Positions 1 through 8,281 of a stretch of DNA of 34,296 nucleotides are shown piece by piece. Position 1 is the stretch's first letter, and the number at the start of each line of letters is the position of its first letter. The DNA comes from Pseudomonadota bacterium. GTDB taxonomy: Bacteria; Pseudomonadota; Gammaproteobacteria; Steroidobacterales; Steroidobacteraceae. A program made the translations under genes and the position numbers. The notes under the pieces were generated by a model, which saw only the letters and a list, made by a program, of their open reading frames with translations, did not search any database and was not told the origin of the DNA. The stretch lies in the NCBI GenBank assembly GCA_016703895.1, contig JADJBE010000028.1, positions 1 through 34,296 of the forward strand, read 5' to 3'.

Positions 1-1510
1 ACCCTCCAGGGTCGCGTCACCTATGAGCGTGTGCCGTTCGCCGCGACGCTCGGCAGTGGCCTCGATTACAACGCGATCCGACGCGAGCCGGCACGCGGCG
101 TCAGTGTCCAGCTTCTCGAGCAGGGCACGCAATTTCGCTATGCCAGTACCACAACCGATGCCAATGGCAATTACTCGGTCAGCGGGCCTGCTGGGCGCTG
201 GATAACCGTTAATGTGATTGCCGAGATGGTGCGCGCCGCTCCGCAGCCGCTACCGCACTGGAACGTCCGGGTCCGCAACGACTCCGGCGCCACCGCCAAC
301 ACTTACAACACATTTGGGGCACCTGTTTTCAGCGGCAGTGGTACCAGTTCAGCCGACGTGAACATCCCGGCCGGCTGGGATCCCGCTACTCGCCAACCTA
401 ACAACACGCGGGCCGCTGCGCCGTTTGCCATCCTGGACACGATTTACCGCTCCATCCAGACCGTGTTGAGCGTCGCGCCGACTGCGGACTTCCCAGTATT
501 GACGGTCGCTTGGTCGACCAACAATAGTGCTGGTATAACGTTTTATCAGCCCGCGAACGGCACTGATAGTCGCTATATTTCACTCTGGCCAGGCCAACGT
601 CGACCTCGACGAGTACGACCCACACACGATCGCGCACGAGTTCGGGCACTACATCGAGGACCGGTTTTCCCGCTCCGACAGCATCGGTGGAGCACACAGC
701 TTTGGGGACATCCTCGACCCACGCGTGGCATTCGGCGAGGGCTTCGGCTATGCGTTTTCCGCCATCGTGCTGAACGACCCGCAGATCCGTGACGCCATCG
801 GACCCGGCCAGTCGAATGAAATCTACTTCAATGTAGAAACCGACAGCGGGACCAACGAAGGCTGGTACAGCGAAGGCTCAGTACAAGAGATTATCTGGGA
901 TCTGTACGACAGCGCCAATGATGGTGACGACACGCTGTCACTGGGTCTCGCGCCGTTGTGGGCGATACTAACGGGCGCACAGCGGACCGCTGAGTCTTTC
1001 ACGACGATTTTTCAATTCCTTGGCAGCGCTGAAGGCCGCGAACCCAGCGGCTGCCGCCCAAATCAATGCGATCGTCGCAGGTGAAGCAACAGTCGCACCA
1101 ACCATTGAGCCATACGCCAGTACCGAAACGAACGCCGCTCAAGCCACCCCGACCACAGACGTATTGCCAATCTACACCAACATTGGCACCGGCACCGGTG
1201 CGGTCACAGTGCGCAGCGTTGGCAACTTGGCATTTATAACAAGCTGTCGAATAGCCGCTTCCTGCGCCTGCAGTCCAGTGGTGTGCAACGAGTCCGCATC
1301 ACCGCAACGACGCCGGACGGGCGTGACCCCGACGTCGTCGTTTGGTATCGGGGCCAGCCAATAGCGGTCGGCGACACCGCAAGCAACGAATCGATTACGG
1401 TTGATCTCGGCGCTGGCACCTACCTTCTCGAGACCTACGAGTGCGGCAACGGCGATTGTGGTGGTTCGCCCGGCGCCTACGACATTACGATCACAGTCAC
1501 GCCTTTCTAA
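1..1510 (+). pseudogene. Secreted zinc-metallopeptidase-like protein, 5' partial, frame-broken
   Basis: The gene runs in from the left edge, so its start and export signal are missing. Reading follows frame 1 to about 579, frame 2 to about 1018, frame 3 to about 1229 and frame 2 to the TAA at 1508-1510. Removing one T in 578-580, removing one base near 1019 and adding one G near 1229 gives one continuous protein. It has an N-terminal beta-sandwich of the carboxypeptidase-regulatory type, a zinc motif HEFGH at 635-649 followed 29 residues later by EGFG (possible third ligand), and a C-terminal pre-peptidase-like beta domain. Domain order and many residues match the minus-strand gene at 15330-17052, which supports the joins. 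Peptidase activity is inferred from HExxH; I do not recognise a named family. As written the gene cannot make a full protein. The breaks may be sequencing errors rather than true decay. Confidence 0.7.
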
Positions 1511-1525
1511 AGGAGTTGCTACGAG

Positions 1526-2062
1526 ATGTTTTTTGAGACCCTGAAACTGGGACCGCCAAAAACGATCGTTATGCTGCGTGCTTCGCTTTACCTGCTAGCG
1601 TTGCTCGCCGGTGCCTGCGCAACAGCCAGTCCGGCAGGCGCCAATCTGCGTCCCGCAGTCGCCGTTGCCGGCAAGATTTCTGCCCCAGTTGATGTCCGCT
1701 ACCAACTGACGGGCGCAGTCGAGTCCAATCAGCCAGTGGTTGTCAGTCTGGTGCTCACACCACGCGTCACCGGCACACGCCTGACGGCTGAGCTGGCCGA
1801 CAGCGCGACGCTCCAGCTCGCCAAACAGACGCTGGTGTTTGCGAGCGCCAAGACAACGGCAGGCACGGAGCTGCGCCGCAGCTTTTCGATCACGCCGGGT
1901 TCGATCACGCCGGGCACAACGCCCGCCACCGAACTGCTGGTGCTGGTATCTATCGACGTGGACGGCGCGCGCTATGCGAGCTACTTTCAACTGCCCTTGT
2001 CCGATCAGCCATCGGCCAAGACCGAGCGTACGAAGAAGACGGGTCCGCGGCCGCTGCAGTAG
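1526..2062 (+). CDS. Small exported protein, partner of the upstream metallopeptidase
   Basis: This 178-residue protein starts 15 bases after the peptidase stop. An AGGAG at 1511-1515 supports the ATG at 1526; a second ATG at 1571 would give a more compact signal peptide. A hydrophobic segment ending LLAGAC at about residues 25-30 suggests export, possibly as a lipoprotein, although the lipobox is not ideal. The rest is a single beta-rich domain with the pattern 'APVDVRYQL', resembling 'APIEVRFDL' in the lipoprotein at 14696-15307. Each copy sits directly downstream of a paralogous peptidase, so the two genes probably act together at the cell envelope. An in-frame tandem duplication of 15 bases (1886-1915) encodes SITPG twice. 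Function is unknown. Confidence 0.75.
   Translation: MFFETLKLGPPKTIVMLRASLYLLALLAGACATASPAGANLRPAVAVAGKISAPVDVRYQLTGAVESNQPVVVSLVLTPRVTGTRLTAELADSATLQLAKQTLVFASAKTTAGTELRRSFSITPGSITPGTTPATELLVLVSIDVDGARYASYFQLPLSDQPSAKTERTKKTGPRPLQ
1886..1915 (+). repeat. 15-bp tandem duplication inside the exported-protein gene
   Basis: Two adjacent 15-base copies, 1886-1900 and 1901-1915, differ only at their last base and encode SITPG-SITPG in frame. This looks like a recent replication-slippage duplication. Confidence 0.85.
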
Positions 2063-2108
2063 ATCAGGGCAATGCCTGCGGCGCGAAACCGCACCGACGC
2101 AAACACCG

Positions 2109-3116
2109 TCACAGCCATTTTAGCCGCTTGAATAGCACTAGCTCGATACTGACGATCACCACCATCGCAACAGCCGCTATCCAGAACGCATACGGACTGT
2201 CGACCCCCGGCATGCCGCCGACATTGATGCCGAGCAAGCCAGTCAAGAAACCGAGTGGCAAGAACACCGCGGAGATGATCGACAGTATATAGAGCGTGCT
2301 GTTAGTCGACTCGGCCAACCGGTTGGAGATGTCGTCTTTCAGTACCATAGACCGTTCGCGCGCTGCATCGATCTCCTCGACGTAGCGCGTCAGCCGGTCG
2401 GAGGTTTCGCGCAACTTGGTGCGGCTACCATCGTCGAGCCACGGTGGCGGGTCGATCACCAGACTGTTCAATGCCTCGCGCTGGGGCGCGATATAGCGTC
2501 GCAGGATGACGGCCTCCTGGCGAAGGTCCGAGAGCCGCCGTCGGGATTCCCGCGCATCACCCTCTTCGACGTGAGCCTCGATCTCATCGAGTTCATCATC
2601 AAAATCGTTGATCGTCTGTGCCTTGCGCTCGGTCAACCGTGCGATCAGCTGCTCGAACAACTGCGGCGCGTTACTCGGACCACAGCTATGAACGATCAAT
2701 TGCGACAGCACGTCGCGGGGCGTTTGCAGGCGCCTGTGGCGTAGCGTCAGAACGCGCGCCCCATCGGACCAGATGCGGATCGAGACCATGTTCTCGGCCA
2801 CGGCACCTGGGTTGGTATTGATGCCGCGCAGGATCGCGATCGTACCGTTCTTGCCGCGGAACACCCTGGGCCGGGTCTCCTCGGCTAACAATGCGTCAAT
2901 CGTTGTTGCCGTGAGCCCGCTGCGCTCGCGCAACCAGCGCTCGACGCGTGGCGACTTGCGATCGAAGTGTGCCCAAAGCGTGCCACCGGCTACTGCGCCG
3001 GGCTCGATATCGACCCAGCCCAAGCGACGCGCGCCACCTCGTCCATTGAGCTGACAGGCAAACACCAATCCGTCATCCTCGGGCCAGCCGAGCCCGGCTG
3101 TGAGCACTTCTGCCAT
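2109..3116 (-). CDS. zntB: Zinc transporter ZntB, CorA family
   Basis: This 335-residue protein is an inner-membrane CorA-superfamily metal transporter. The large N-terminal cytoplasmic domain is followed by a long charged helical region (about 170-260) and two C-terminal membrane helices. The signature GIN (about 296-298) within LLGINVGGMPG lies at the end of the first helix. The GINVGGMPG form is typical of ZntB rather than of CorA magnesium channels, where GMN is followed by different residues. Family members move Zn2+, probably by proton-coupled uptake. The start ATG directly abuts the TAG of the upstream CDF remnant (TAGATG), with a strong AGGAGG about ten bases upstream inside that remnant. 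The two were therefore likely cotranscribed and translationally coupled as a metal-ion operon. Confidence 0.92.
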   Translation of the reverse strand: MAEVLTAGLGWPEDDGLVFACQLNGRGGARRLGWVDIEPGAVAGGTLWAHFDRKSPRVERWLRERSGLTATTIDALLAEETRPRVFRGKNGTIAILRGINTNPGAVAENMVSIRIWSDGARVLTLRHRRLQTPRDVLSQLIVHSCGPSNAPQLFEQLIARLTERKAQTINDFDDELDEIEAHVEEGDARESRRRLSDLRQEAVILRRYIAPQREALNSLVIDPPPWLDDGSRTKLRETSDRLTRYVEEIDAARERSMVLKDDISNRLAESTNSTLYILSIISAVFLPLGFLTGLLGINVGGMPGVDSPYAFWIAAVAMVVIVSIELVLFKRLKWL

Positions 3117-3443
3117 CTAACCACCCTCCTGCGACGACGCACGCAGATTGGCGTCATGGCCGCGCCAGCCCTGTGCCTCGATGAAGATACGCCTGATCGC
3201 GGGATGCTGGTGCTTGATACGGCGCTCGAACTCCGAGACGGTCCGTTCCAGTTCTTCGGAAGGCAGCCCCTTGCTTTCGCGCGCAAGCAGCGCCGCGACC
3301 AGTGCCAACACGATACCAATCGCGATCGCGGCGACGCCATCGAGCGCTGGCATCCGCAGCCACTGACTCGCCATGCCCACGAACGCGATCACGAGACCCA
3401 GCATAGCGGCTGAGTCCTCGAACTTCGACTGATTGACCTGCAT
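3117..3443 (-). pseudogene. Remnant of a cation diffusion facilitator (CDF) transporter
   Basis: The 108-residue frame retains the last two membrane helices of a CDF protein: SKFEDSAAMLG, then LDGVAAIAIG, then LLARESKGL. It also retains the end of the cytoplasmic domain (SEELERTVSEFERRIK and RRIFIEAQ). A normal CDF has about 300 residues. The first four helices are absent, and the segment that usually lies between ARESKGL and the final helix (roughly 45 residues, from family knowledge) is also missing. Nothing CDF-like continues upstream of the ATG, where the divergent SDR gene begins. The frame is otherwise open and supplies the ribosome-binding site for zntB, so it may survive mainly for translational coupling. 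A functional miniature protein is possible but less likely. Confidence 0.7.
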
Positions 3444-3492
3444 ATCTCCAACACCTGTGCGGCCGCACCACCCGCCGTGGCAAGATCGCCGG

Positions 3493-4188
3493 ATGACGAC
3501 CTTACCGCAATTGGGCGCCAGCCTGCGCAATCGCCGCGTGCTCATCACGCAGTCCGCTGACTTCATGGGGCCGGCGTTGTGCGCCGCGTTTCAGTCCCAC
3601 GGCGCCGCCGTGATCGCCGACGCAGACGAACTGCTCGACCCAAAGCGCCCCGAGAAGCTGGTCAACGACGCAGGTCAGGTGGACGTATTGATCGCCAACC
3701 TGGCTTGTCTGGCACCCAGCACGCCGGCCGAGAAGGTAGACGACACAGAATGGGACGACGTATTTGCGCGGCTGGTACTGCCTTTGCCGCGGCTCTGTCG
3801 CGCCGTCTTGCCACAGATGCTGGCACGCAAATCGGGCAAGATCATCGTGATGGGTAGCGCCTCGGCGCTGCGCGGCATGAAACGCGCCTCTACCTACAGC
3901 GCGGCGCGCGGCGCGCAACTCGCTTACGTCCGTGCGCTGGGCGTCGAGGTGGCGCCGCACAACGTGCAGGTGAATGCAATCGCGCAGAACTTTGTCGACA
4001 ATGCCACCTACTTCCCACCGCAGGTACAGGCATTGGAGAAGTTTCAGCAGCGCCTCGCTGCCGAGGTCCCGGTGCAGCGGCTCGGGACGCCTGAAGAAGA
4101 CGCCATGCTGGCGCTGTTTCTTGCCTGCGACGAGGTCAGGTTCATGGTGGGCCAGTCAATCCCGTTCGCCGGCGGCTGGGTGACTTGA
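3493..4188 (+). CDS. Putative halohydrin dehalogenase (SDR superfamily)
   Basis: The product (231 residues from the ATG at 3493; another in-frame ATG lies at 3433) has an SDR fold but lacks both SDR hallmarks. The glycine-rich cofactor loop is replaced by TQSADFMG, residues 19-26, which fits T-x4-F-x-G, the nucleophile-pocket motif of halohydrin dehalogenases. The catalytic residues read S122-x12-Y135-x3-R139, where a normal SDR has Y-x3-K. Both patterns are the diagnostic pair for this enzyme family. Further along, NFVDNATYFPP and PVQRLGTPEE resemble the halide-site loop and later part of HheC-type enzymes. Such enzymes turn vicinal haloalcohols into epoxides and open epoxides with small anions, without a nicotinamide cofactor. 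The gene is divergent from the CDF remnant and convergent with phaB, 29 bases away. The alternative is a non-catalytic SDR relative. Confidence 0.65.
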   Translation: MTTLPQLGASLRNRRVLITQSADFMGPALCAAFQSHGAAVIADADELLDPKRPEKLVNDAGQVDVLIANLACLAPSTPAEKVDDTEWDDVFARLVLPLPRLCRAVLPQMLARKSGKIIVMGSASALRGMKRASTYSAARGAQLAYVRALGVEVAPHNVQVNAIAQNFVDNATYFPPQVQALEKFQQRLAAEVPVQRLGTPEEDAMLALFLACDEVRFMVGQSIPFAGGWVT

Positions 4189-4217
4189 GAAAGACAGATT
4201 TCGGCTTTCTGGCGCAG

Positions 4218-4967
4218 TTATGCCATGTGCAGCCCGCCGTTCAGTGAGAAATCAGCGCCAGTGGCAAAACCCGAGTCATCGGACGCAATCCAAGTTACGA
4301 TACTGGCAACTTCGTCCGGCTCACCCAGACGATTGACCGGTATCGTCTTGACGATTTTCTCCAGCACATCCGGTCGAATCGCACGCACCATGTCGGTACC
4401 AATGTAGCCCGGCGAAACCGTATTAACCGTCACACCACGGCTGGCAACCTCCTGTGCAAGCGCCATAGTGAAGCCATGGATGCCCGCCTTGGCGGTTGAG
4501 TAGTTAGTCTGACCGAACTGACCCTTCTGACCGTTGACCGACGATATATTGATGATCCGGCCCCAGTTGCGCTCCACCATGCCCTCGATAACCTGTTTGG
4601 TGACGTGAAACAGGCTATTGAGATTGGTTTCAATGACCGCGTGCCAGTCTTCACTCGACATCTTGCGGAACGTGCCGTCGCGAGTGATACCCGCATTGTT
4701 AACTAGAATATCGACCGGACCCACCTCTTTTCGAACCTGTGCAAAAGCATCCAGCGTCGAATTCCAGTCCCCAACGTTGCCTTCAGATGCGTGTACGTCG
4801 TGGCCCTCCGCTCGCATCGCCACCAACCAGCGCTCCCGACGAGTCGAGCCTGGTCCACAGCCCGCTACGACCGTATGTCCAGATTCGCAAAGCTTGCGAC
4901 AGATCGCGGTGCCAATTCCACCCATGCCGCCCGTGACATATGCAATGCGACGTTTGCTGCTGCTCAT
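4218..4967 (-). CDS. phaB: Acetoacetyl-CoA reductase PhaB
   Basis: This 249-residue classical SDR has the NADPH loop TGGMGGIG near residues 11-18, NNAG, and an active site in ISSVNGQKGQFGQTNYSTAK (Ser, Tyr, Lys all present). It closely follows the PhaB pattern, including the VNGQKGQFGQTNYS stretch and the NGGLHMA C-terminus. It reduces acetoacetyl-CoA to (R)-3-hydroxybutyryl-CoA, the monomer for PHB synthesis in the cytoplasm. The frame is open for 19 more codons upstream, but the ATG at 4967 has GGGAG just before it and starts the conserved domain. It lies downstream of the class I synthase on the same strand, with a gap of about 100 bases. No phaA thiolase is present in the window. Confidence 0.92.
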   Translation of the reverse strand: MSSSKRRIAYVTGGMGGIGTAICRKLCESGHTVVAGCGPGSTRRERWLVAMRAEGHDVHASEGNVGDWNSTLDAFAQVRKEVGPVDILVNNAGITRDGTFRKMSSEDWHAVIETNLNSLFHVTKQVIEGMVERNWGRIINISSVNGQKGQFGQTNYSTAKAGIHGFTMALAQEVASRGVTVNTVSPGYIGTDMVRAIRPDVLEKIVKTIPVNRLGEPDEVASIVTWIASDDSGFATGADFSLNGGLHMA

Positions 4968-5064
4968 ATCCAATCTCCCGCAGTTGCGTCGGCTTCGAGA
5001 CGAGCCGCTACGGGTAGCCTGCACCCGCTGTCGCGTGACGTAAAGAGCTGGCAGTCAAACGCGG

Positions 5065-6831
5065 TCAGCGCTGGCGCACGTAATCTCCCGGTGCGTCACC
5101 CACGACCGCGTAGCTGTCATCCGCTGCACCGAGGCTCGGTGGCTTGACTAGCTTTGCAGTAGAATGGTTCGTTAGCCAGCTATCCCAGACTGGCCACCAC
5201 GCACCCTGCTCAGGCACAGTATCGGCGAGCCATTTCGCGGGCGCTGGATTGGTCGACCCGTCACGCCAAGTCGTCACGCGATAGCGACGGCGCGGGTGCG
5301 TTGCGCCCGTCACGATGCCCGCATTATGGCCGCCGCTCGTGAGCAGGAACGTGTAGTCCTTCGAGCGCGTCAAGGCCCGCGCTTTATAGACAGATTGCCA
5401 AGGCGCGACATGATCGGTCTCAGTTCCTAACACGAACATCGGCAGGACGAGCTTGGTAAGATCGAGACGTTGCCCTGCGAACGAAAATTCCCCGCAGGCT
5501 AACTCATTGCGAAGATACAAACGGGTGAGATACTCCGTATGCATACGCCAAGGCATTCGAGTGCCGTCCGCGTTCCAGGCCATCAGGTCGTTAGGCTCAT
5601 CGCGCTTGCCACGCACGTAACTATTGATAGCAGGCGTCCAAAGCAGATCCTGTGAACGCAACAACGCGAACGCACCACCCATATTGGTGCTTTCCAAATA
5701 GCCGGCCCGGTGCATCATCGCTTCCAGCATGTCGACCTGGCTCGGGCTGATAAACAATGACAGCTCGCCCGGTTCACTGAAGTCCGCCTGCGCAGCCAAG
5801 AACGTGAGCGTAGCGAGGCGCTTGTCGCCGGACGCAGCGAGCGCTGCCGCTGCGATATAGAGCAGTGTCCCACCGATGCAATAGCCAAGCGCATGGACCT
5901 TGCTTTTCGGAACGATCGCCGTCACCGCATCGAGCGCTGTCAGAAAGCCACGCGTGACGTAATCGTCCATGCCGAGCTCACGATCCACCGCCAACGGATT
6001 CTTCCAAGAGATCACGAACACCGTGTGCCCCTGATCCACCAGATATCGTAATAACGAGTTCTTTGGCGACAGGTCGAGCACGTAGTACTTCATGATCCAC
6101 GCGGGTGTGATCAGAATAGGCTCGGCCTGCACGCGATCTGTCGTGGGAGTGTATTGAATGAGCTCGATGAGCTCGTTGCGAAGAACGACCTTGCCAGGCG
6201 TTGCAGCGACGTCGCGGCCCACTTCGAAGCGCTCGGTTCCCGCGGCTGGCTTCTTATCAAGCATGCTCTGCAAGTCTTCAACATAGTGACTGAAGCCGCG
6301 TACCAGGTTCTGACCCGCCTCGGCACGCGTCTGCTCGAGCAACTCTGGATTGCTGGCGAGATAGTTAGCGGGCGATGCGGCATTCGCGAGCTGCTGCCCC
6401 ATAAACTGCATCAGCTGAGCGCTCTTGGCCGGCGTGTCGGCGGCGGGTCGGAGGGCTTGATGCCACCAGTCCTGCCAGTTGGCATAGGTATGCGCGTAGA
6501 TATTGAAGGGCCAGGCGTTCCACGCCTCTTGCGCAAAACGCCGATCGTCAGCCACTGGCGCTGGCGCTGCCGTATTGCCGGTACCGGCCTGGAGCGCATA
6601 TTGCCAGTTGTCGATCATCTTCTCGAAGCCGCTCTGCGCCAATGCCCACTGGGTATCGGGGGACTTCGAGATTCCGAGCAACCAGTCGAACCAGGCCTTG
6701 GAGTAGTCGTCGGGCGCGAGACCACCCGTCAAGGCTGCCAGCCGAACCTGAAACTCACGCTGCAGGGCCTTCTCCGCCGCCGCTGCATCATTGTCTTGCG
6801 CTCGCGATCCAGCCGTATCTTTCGTCGTCAC
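5065..6831 (-). CDS. phaC: Class I PHA synthase PhaC
   Basis: This 588-residue class I poly(3-hydroxyalkanoate) synthase acts at the granule surface and polymerises (R)-3-hydroxyacyl-CoA. The nucleophile Cys318 is in the lipase-like box GYCIGG (316-321), close to Cys319 of the Cupriavidus enzyme. The other members of the triad are visible as Asp in LGTETDHVAPW and His in SGGHNAGIV. The last motif usually reads GGHIAGIV, so Asn replaces Ile next to the catalytic His. The N-terminal half has the usual helical regions with NPELLEQTRAE and KYYVLDLSPKNSL. Start is GTG with GGGGAG upstream. A strong terminator behind the phasin gene lies just upstream, so phaC-phaB probably has its own promoter. 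It is one of two synthases in the locus. Confidence 0.95.
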   Translation of the reverse strand: MTTKDTAGSRAQDNDAAAAEKALQREFQVRLAALTGGLAPDDYSKAWFDWLLGISKSPDTQWALAQSGFEKMIDNWQYALQAGTGNTAAPAPVADDRRFAQEAWNAWPFNIYAHTYANWQDWWHQALRPAADTPAKSAQLMQFMGQQLANAASPANYLASNPELLEQTRAEAGQNLVRGFSHYVEDLQSMLDKKPAAGTERFEVGRDVAATPGKVVLRNELIELIQYTPTTDRVQAEPILITPAWIMKYYVLDLSPKNSLLRYLVDQGHTVFVISWKNPLAVDRELGMDDYVTRGFLTALDAVTAIVPKSKVHALGYCIGGTLLYIAAAALAASGDKRLATLTFLAAQADFSEPGELSLFISPSQVDMLEAMMHRAGYLESTNMGGAFALLRSQDLLWTPAINSYVRGKRDEPNDLMAWNADGTRMPWRMHTEYLTRLYLRNELACGEFSFAGQRLDLTKLVLPMFVLGTETDHVAPWQSVYKARALTRSKDYTFLLTSGGHNAGIVTGATHPRRRYRVTTWRDGSTNPAPAKWLADTVPEQGAWWPVWDSWLTNHSTAKLVKPPSLGAADDSYAVVGDAPGDYVRQR

Positions 6832-6886
6832 GTCAACTCCCCGCCACAGAACACCTGCCCGTCGAGTGATCTAGAGTAACCGCAAA

Positions 6887-6922
6887 TAAAAAGGGCCGGA
6901 ACGACTTACGTCGCCCCGGCCC
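6887..6922 (-). terminator. Rho-independent terminator behind the phasin gene
   Basis: On the minus strand GGGCCGG (6922-6916) pairs with CCGGCCC (6899-6893). An inner CGAC/GTCG extension closes on a four-base loop, and the stem is followed by TTTTTA. It lies 16 bases after the phasin stop and separates that gene from phaC. Confidence 0.9.
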
Positions 6923-6938
6923 GCGGCCCGAACGGGAA

Positions 6939-7298
6939 TTAGGCCGCTTTGCGCTTGGCGGCAGCGGGTTTCGCCACTGCTTCGCCGAACAACTCGCTCA
7001 CCGTCTTCTGTGACTCGGTCGCGATTGCCGCGAAACGCTCAGCGTGCTTCTGGATCTTGCCACTGAGCTCGGCACCGAGCTTGCGCTGTACCACAACCAG
7101 CTCTTCACTAGTCTTGGCGTCCATCGCCGCCTTGGAGGCGTCCAGCGACATCTCGAGGTAATCGCCGGCGATGGCAAACTGCTCCCGAGCCAAACGCTCG
7201 AACGCTTTCAAGCCTTCCTGCTGGGCACGCAGGAACGGTGCGTAGGCACTGCGATAGGTCTCAAACACTGTATTCACATCAAAATTCTGGTTCGTCAT
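6939..7298 (-). CDS. Phasin family protein
   Basis: This 119-residue phasin coats PHA granules and controls their size and number. It shows the family pattern: an N-terminal amphipathic region (NTVFETYRSAYAPFLRAQQEGLKAFERLAREQ), long helices without membrane segments, and a Lys/Ala-rich tail (AKPAAAKRKAA) resembling PHA-binding histone-like tails. The ATG at 7298 is chosen because AGGAG lies nine bases upstream; an extra 17 in-frame codons upstream look non-coding. The gene is monocistronic, with its own upstream non-coding region carrying two candidate PhaR sites and a strong terminator behind it. This fits the known repression of phasin genes by PhaR until granules form. Confidence 0.88.
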   Translation of the reverse strand: MTNQNFDVNTVFETYRSAYAPFLRAQQEGLKAFERLAREQFAIAGDYLEMSLDASKAAMDAKTSEELVVVQRKLGAELSGKIQKHAERFAAIATESQKTVSELFGEAVAKPAAAKRKAA

Positions 7299-7359
7299 GA
7301 CATTCACTCCTGTATGGGCCGGATCAACTTCTGAAGCGGCATAGTACACGCGTTTTGTA

Positions 7360-7372
7360 TGCAGTGCAAAAT
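7360..7372 (+). promoter_or_regulatory. Candidate PhaR operator, copy 1
   Basis: TGCAGTGCAAAAT lies 62 bases upstream of the phasin start, at the border of a very AT-rich segment. It differs from the copies at 7469-7481 and 8879-8891 by one purine change in its first 12 bases. PhaR proteins are known to bind TGCA-type repeats in front of phasin and phaR genes; the assignment is by motif recurrence and position. Confidence 0.55.
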
Positions 7373-7468
7373 AATTTTTTGCGCGCCGGCTGACGAGCCT
7401 ATTATTTCTCTAACTCTCTGTTTTCAATAACTTTTATTATTCTACCCTACGCCAGCAAAGTCACATTT

Positions 7469-7481
7469 CTTTTGCATTGCA
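7469..7481 (-). promoter_or_regulatory. Candidate PhaR operator, copy 2
   Basis: Read on the minus strand this is TGCAATGCAAAAG, located between the end of the reductase gene and the phasin start. The adjacent plus-strand sequence extends the TGCATTGC pattern for one more half-repeat. Confidence 0.5.
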
Positions 7482-7498
7482 TTGCCGGTGGCGGCGAT

Positions 7499-8260
7499 TT
7501 AGAGACGAAGTCCACCGTCCACATCCAGGCAGCGGCCATTGAAGAAGTCATTGGCGACGATGAACATCGCCGCTGAAGCAATCTCACTCGCTTCACCCAG
7601 CCGCCCAACGGGAACGGGAGCGATCATCCTCTCGAGGGTTTCCGGCTTCATGCTGGTCAGAATGTCCGTGCGCGTGAAGCCCGGCGCGATGGCGGCGGCA
7701 CGAATGCCGAAGCGTGCCAGCTCTTTGGCCCAAACCACCGCCATCGATTGGACGCCCGCCTTGGCGGCACTGTAGTTAGTTTGACCAGCATTGCCGTGGC
7801 GCGAGACACTGGAAATATTGATGATTACGCCGCGGTTGTTGAGCCGCACCATGTTAGCAGCCGCCTCGCGCCCACAGAGAAATACGCCGGTCAGATTGAC
7901 ATTGATGACCGACTGCCAGCGCTCAAGCGACAACTTGCCCTGCAATTCGCCGTCCTTGACCTTGAGCAACAGGCCGTCTTGCACGATTCCAGCGTTGTTG
8001 ATCAGAACGTCGAGCGAGCCGAAATCGTCGGCTATGTCTCGCATCGCCTTTTCAACCTGAAGCTCGGCCGTGACGTCCGCTGCATAGCATCGGACCTCGA
8101 CACCAGTCTCTCGAAGTTTGGCGGCGGCTCGCTCCAGATCGACGGCGCGCAGGTCTATCAGAGCCACTTTGGCTCCTTCGTGCGCAAAACTTTCGGCAAT
8201 GGCGTAACCAATGCCGCGTGCGCCGCCAGTAACAACAGCAGTAGCGTTCTTTATCTTCAT
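7499..8260 (-). CDS. FabG-like SDR, 3-oxoacyl-ACP/CoA reductase
   Basis: This 253-residue NAD(P)-dependent SDR has TGGARGIG near residues 11-18, NNAG, and the active site ISSVSRHGNAGQTNYSAAKAG with Ser, Tyr and Lys. An insertion after NNAG (KVKDGELQGKLSLERW) separates it from ordinary FabG and from the PhaB at 4218-4967. It starts 21 bases downstream of phaR on the same strand, so it is probably in the phaR transcript. The context suggests it supplies (R)-3-hydroxyacyl precursors for PHA, but a separate fatty-acid or ketone reduction role cannot be excluded. Confidence 0.82.
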   Translation of the reverse strand: MKIKNATAVVTGGARGIGYAIAESFAHEGAKVALIDLRAVDLERAAAKLRETGVEVRCYAADVTAELQVEKAMRDIADDFGSLDVLINNAGIVQDGLLLKVKDGELQGKLSLERWQSVINVNLTGVFLCGREAAANMVRLNNRGVIINISSVSRHGNAGQTNYSAAKAGVQSMAVVWAKELARFGIRAAAIAPGFTRTDILTSMKPETLERMIAPVPVGRLGEASEIASAAMFIVANDFFNGRCLDVDGGLRL

Positions 8261-8281
8261 GGTTCGACTTTCCGCAGAGCC

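Noticed and set aside
4187..4210. AGAAAG / CTTTCT pair as a bidirectional terminator between the SDR gene and phaB
   Set aside because: The stem has only six base pairs with a loop of about 11 bases and no T-tract.
6154..6879. Plus-strand open frame of 241 codons opposite the class I phaC
   Set aside because: It is a shadow frame of a clearly conserved gene, with no family resemblance or ribosome-binding site.
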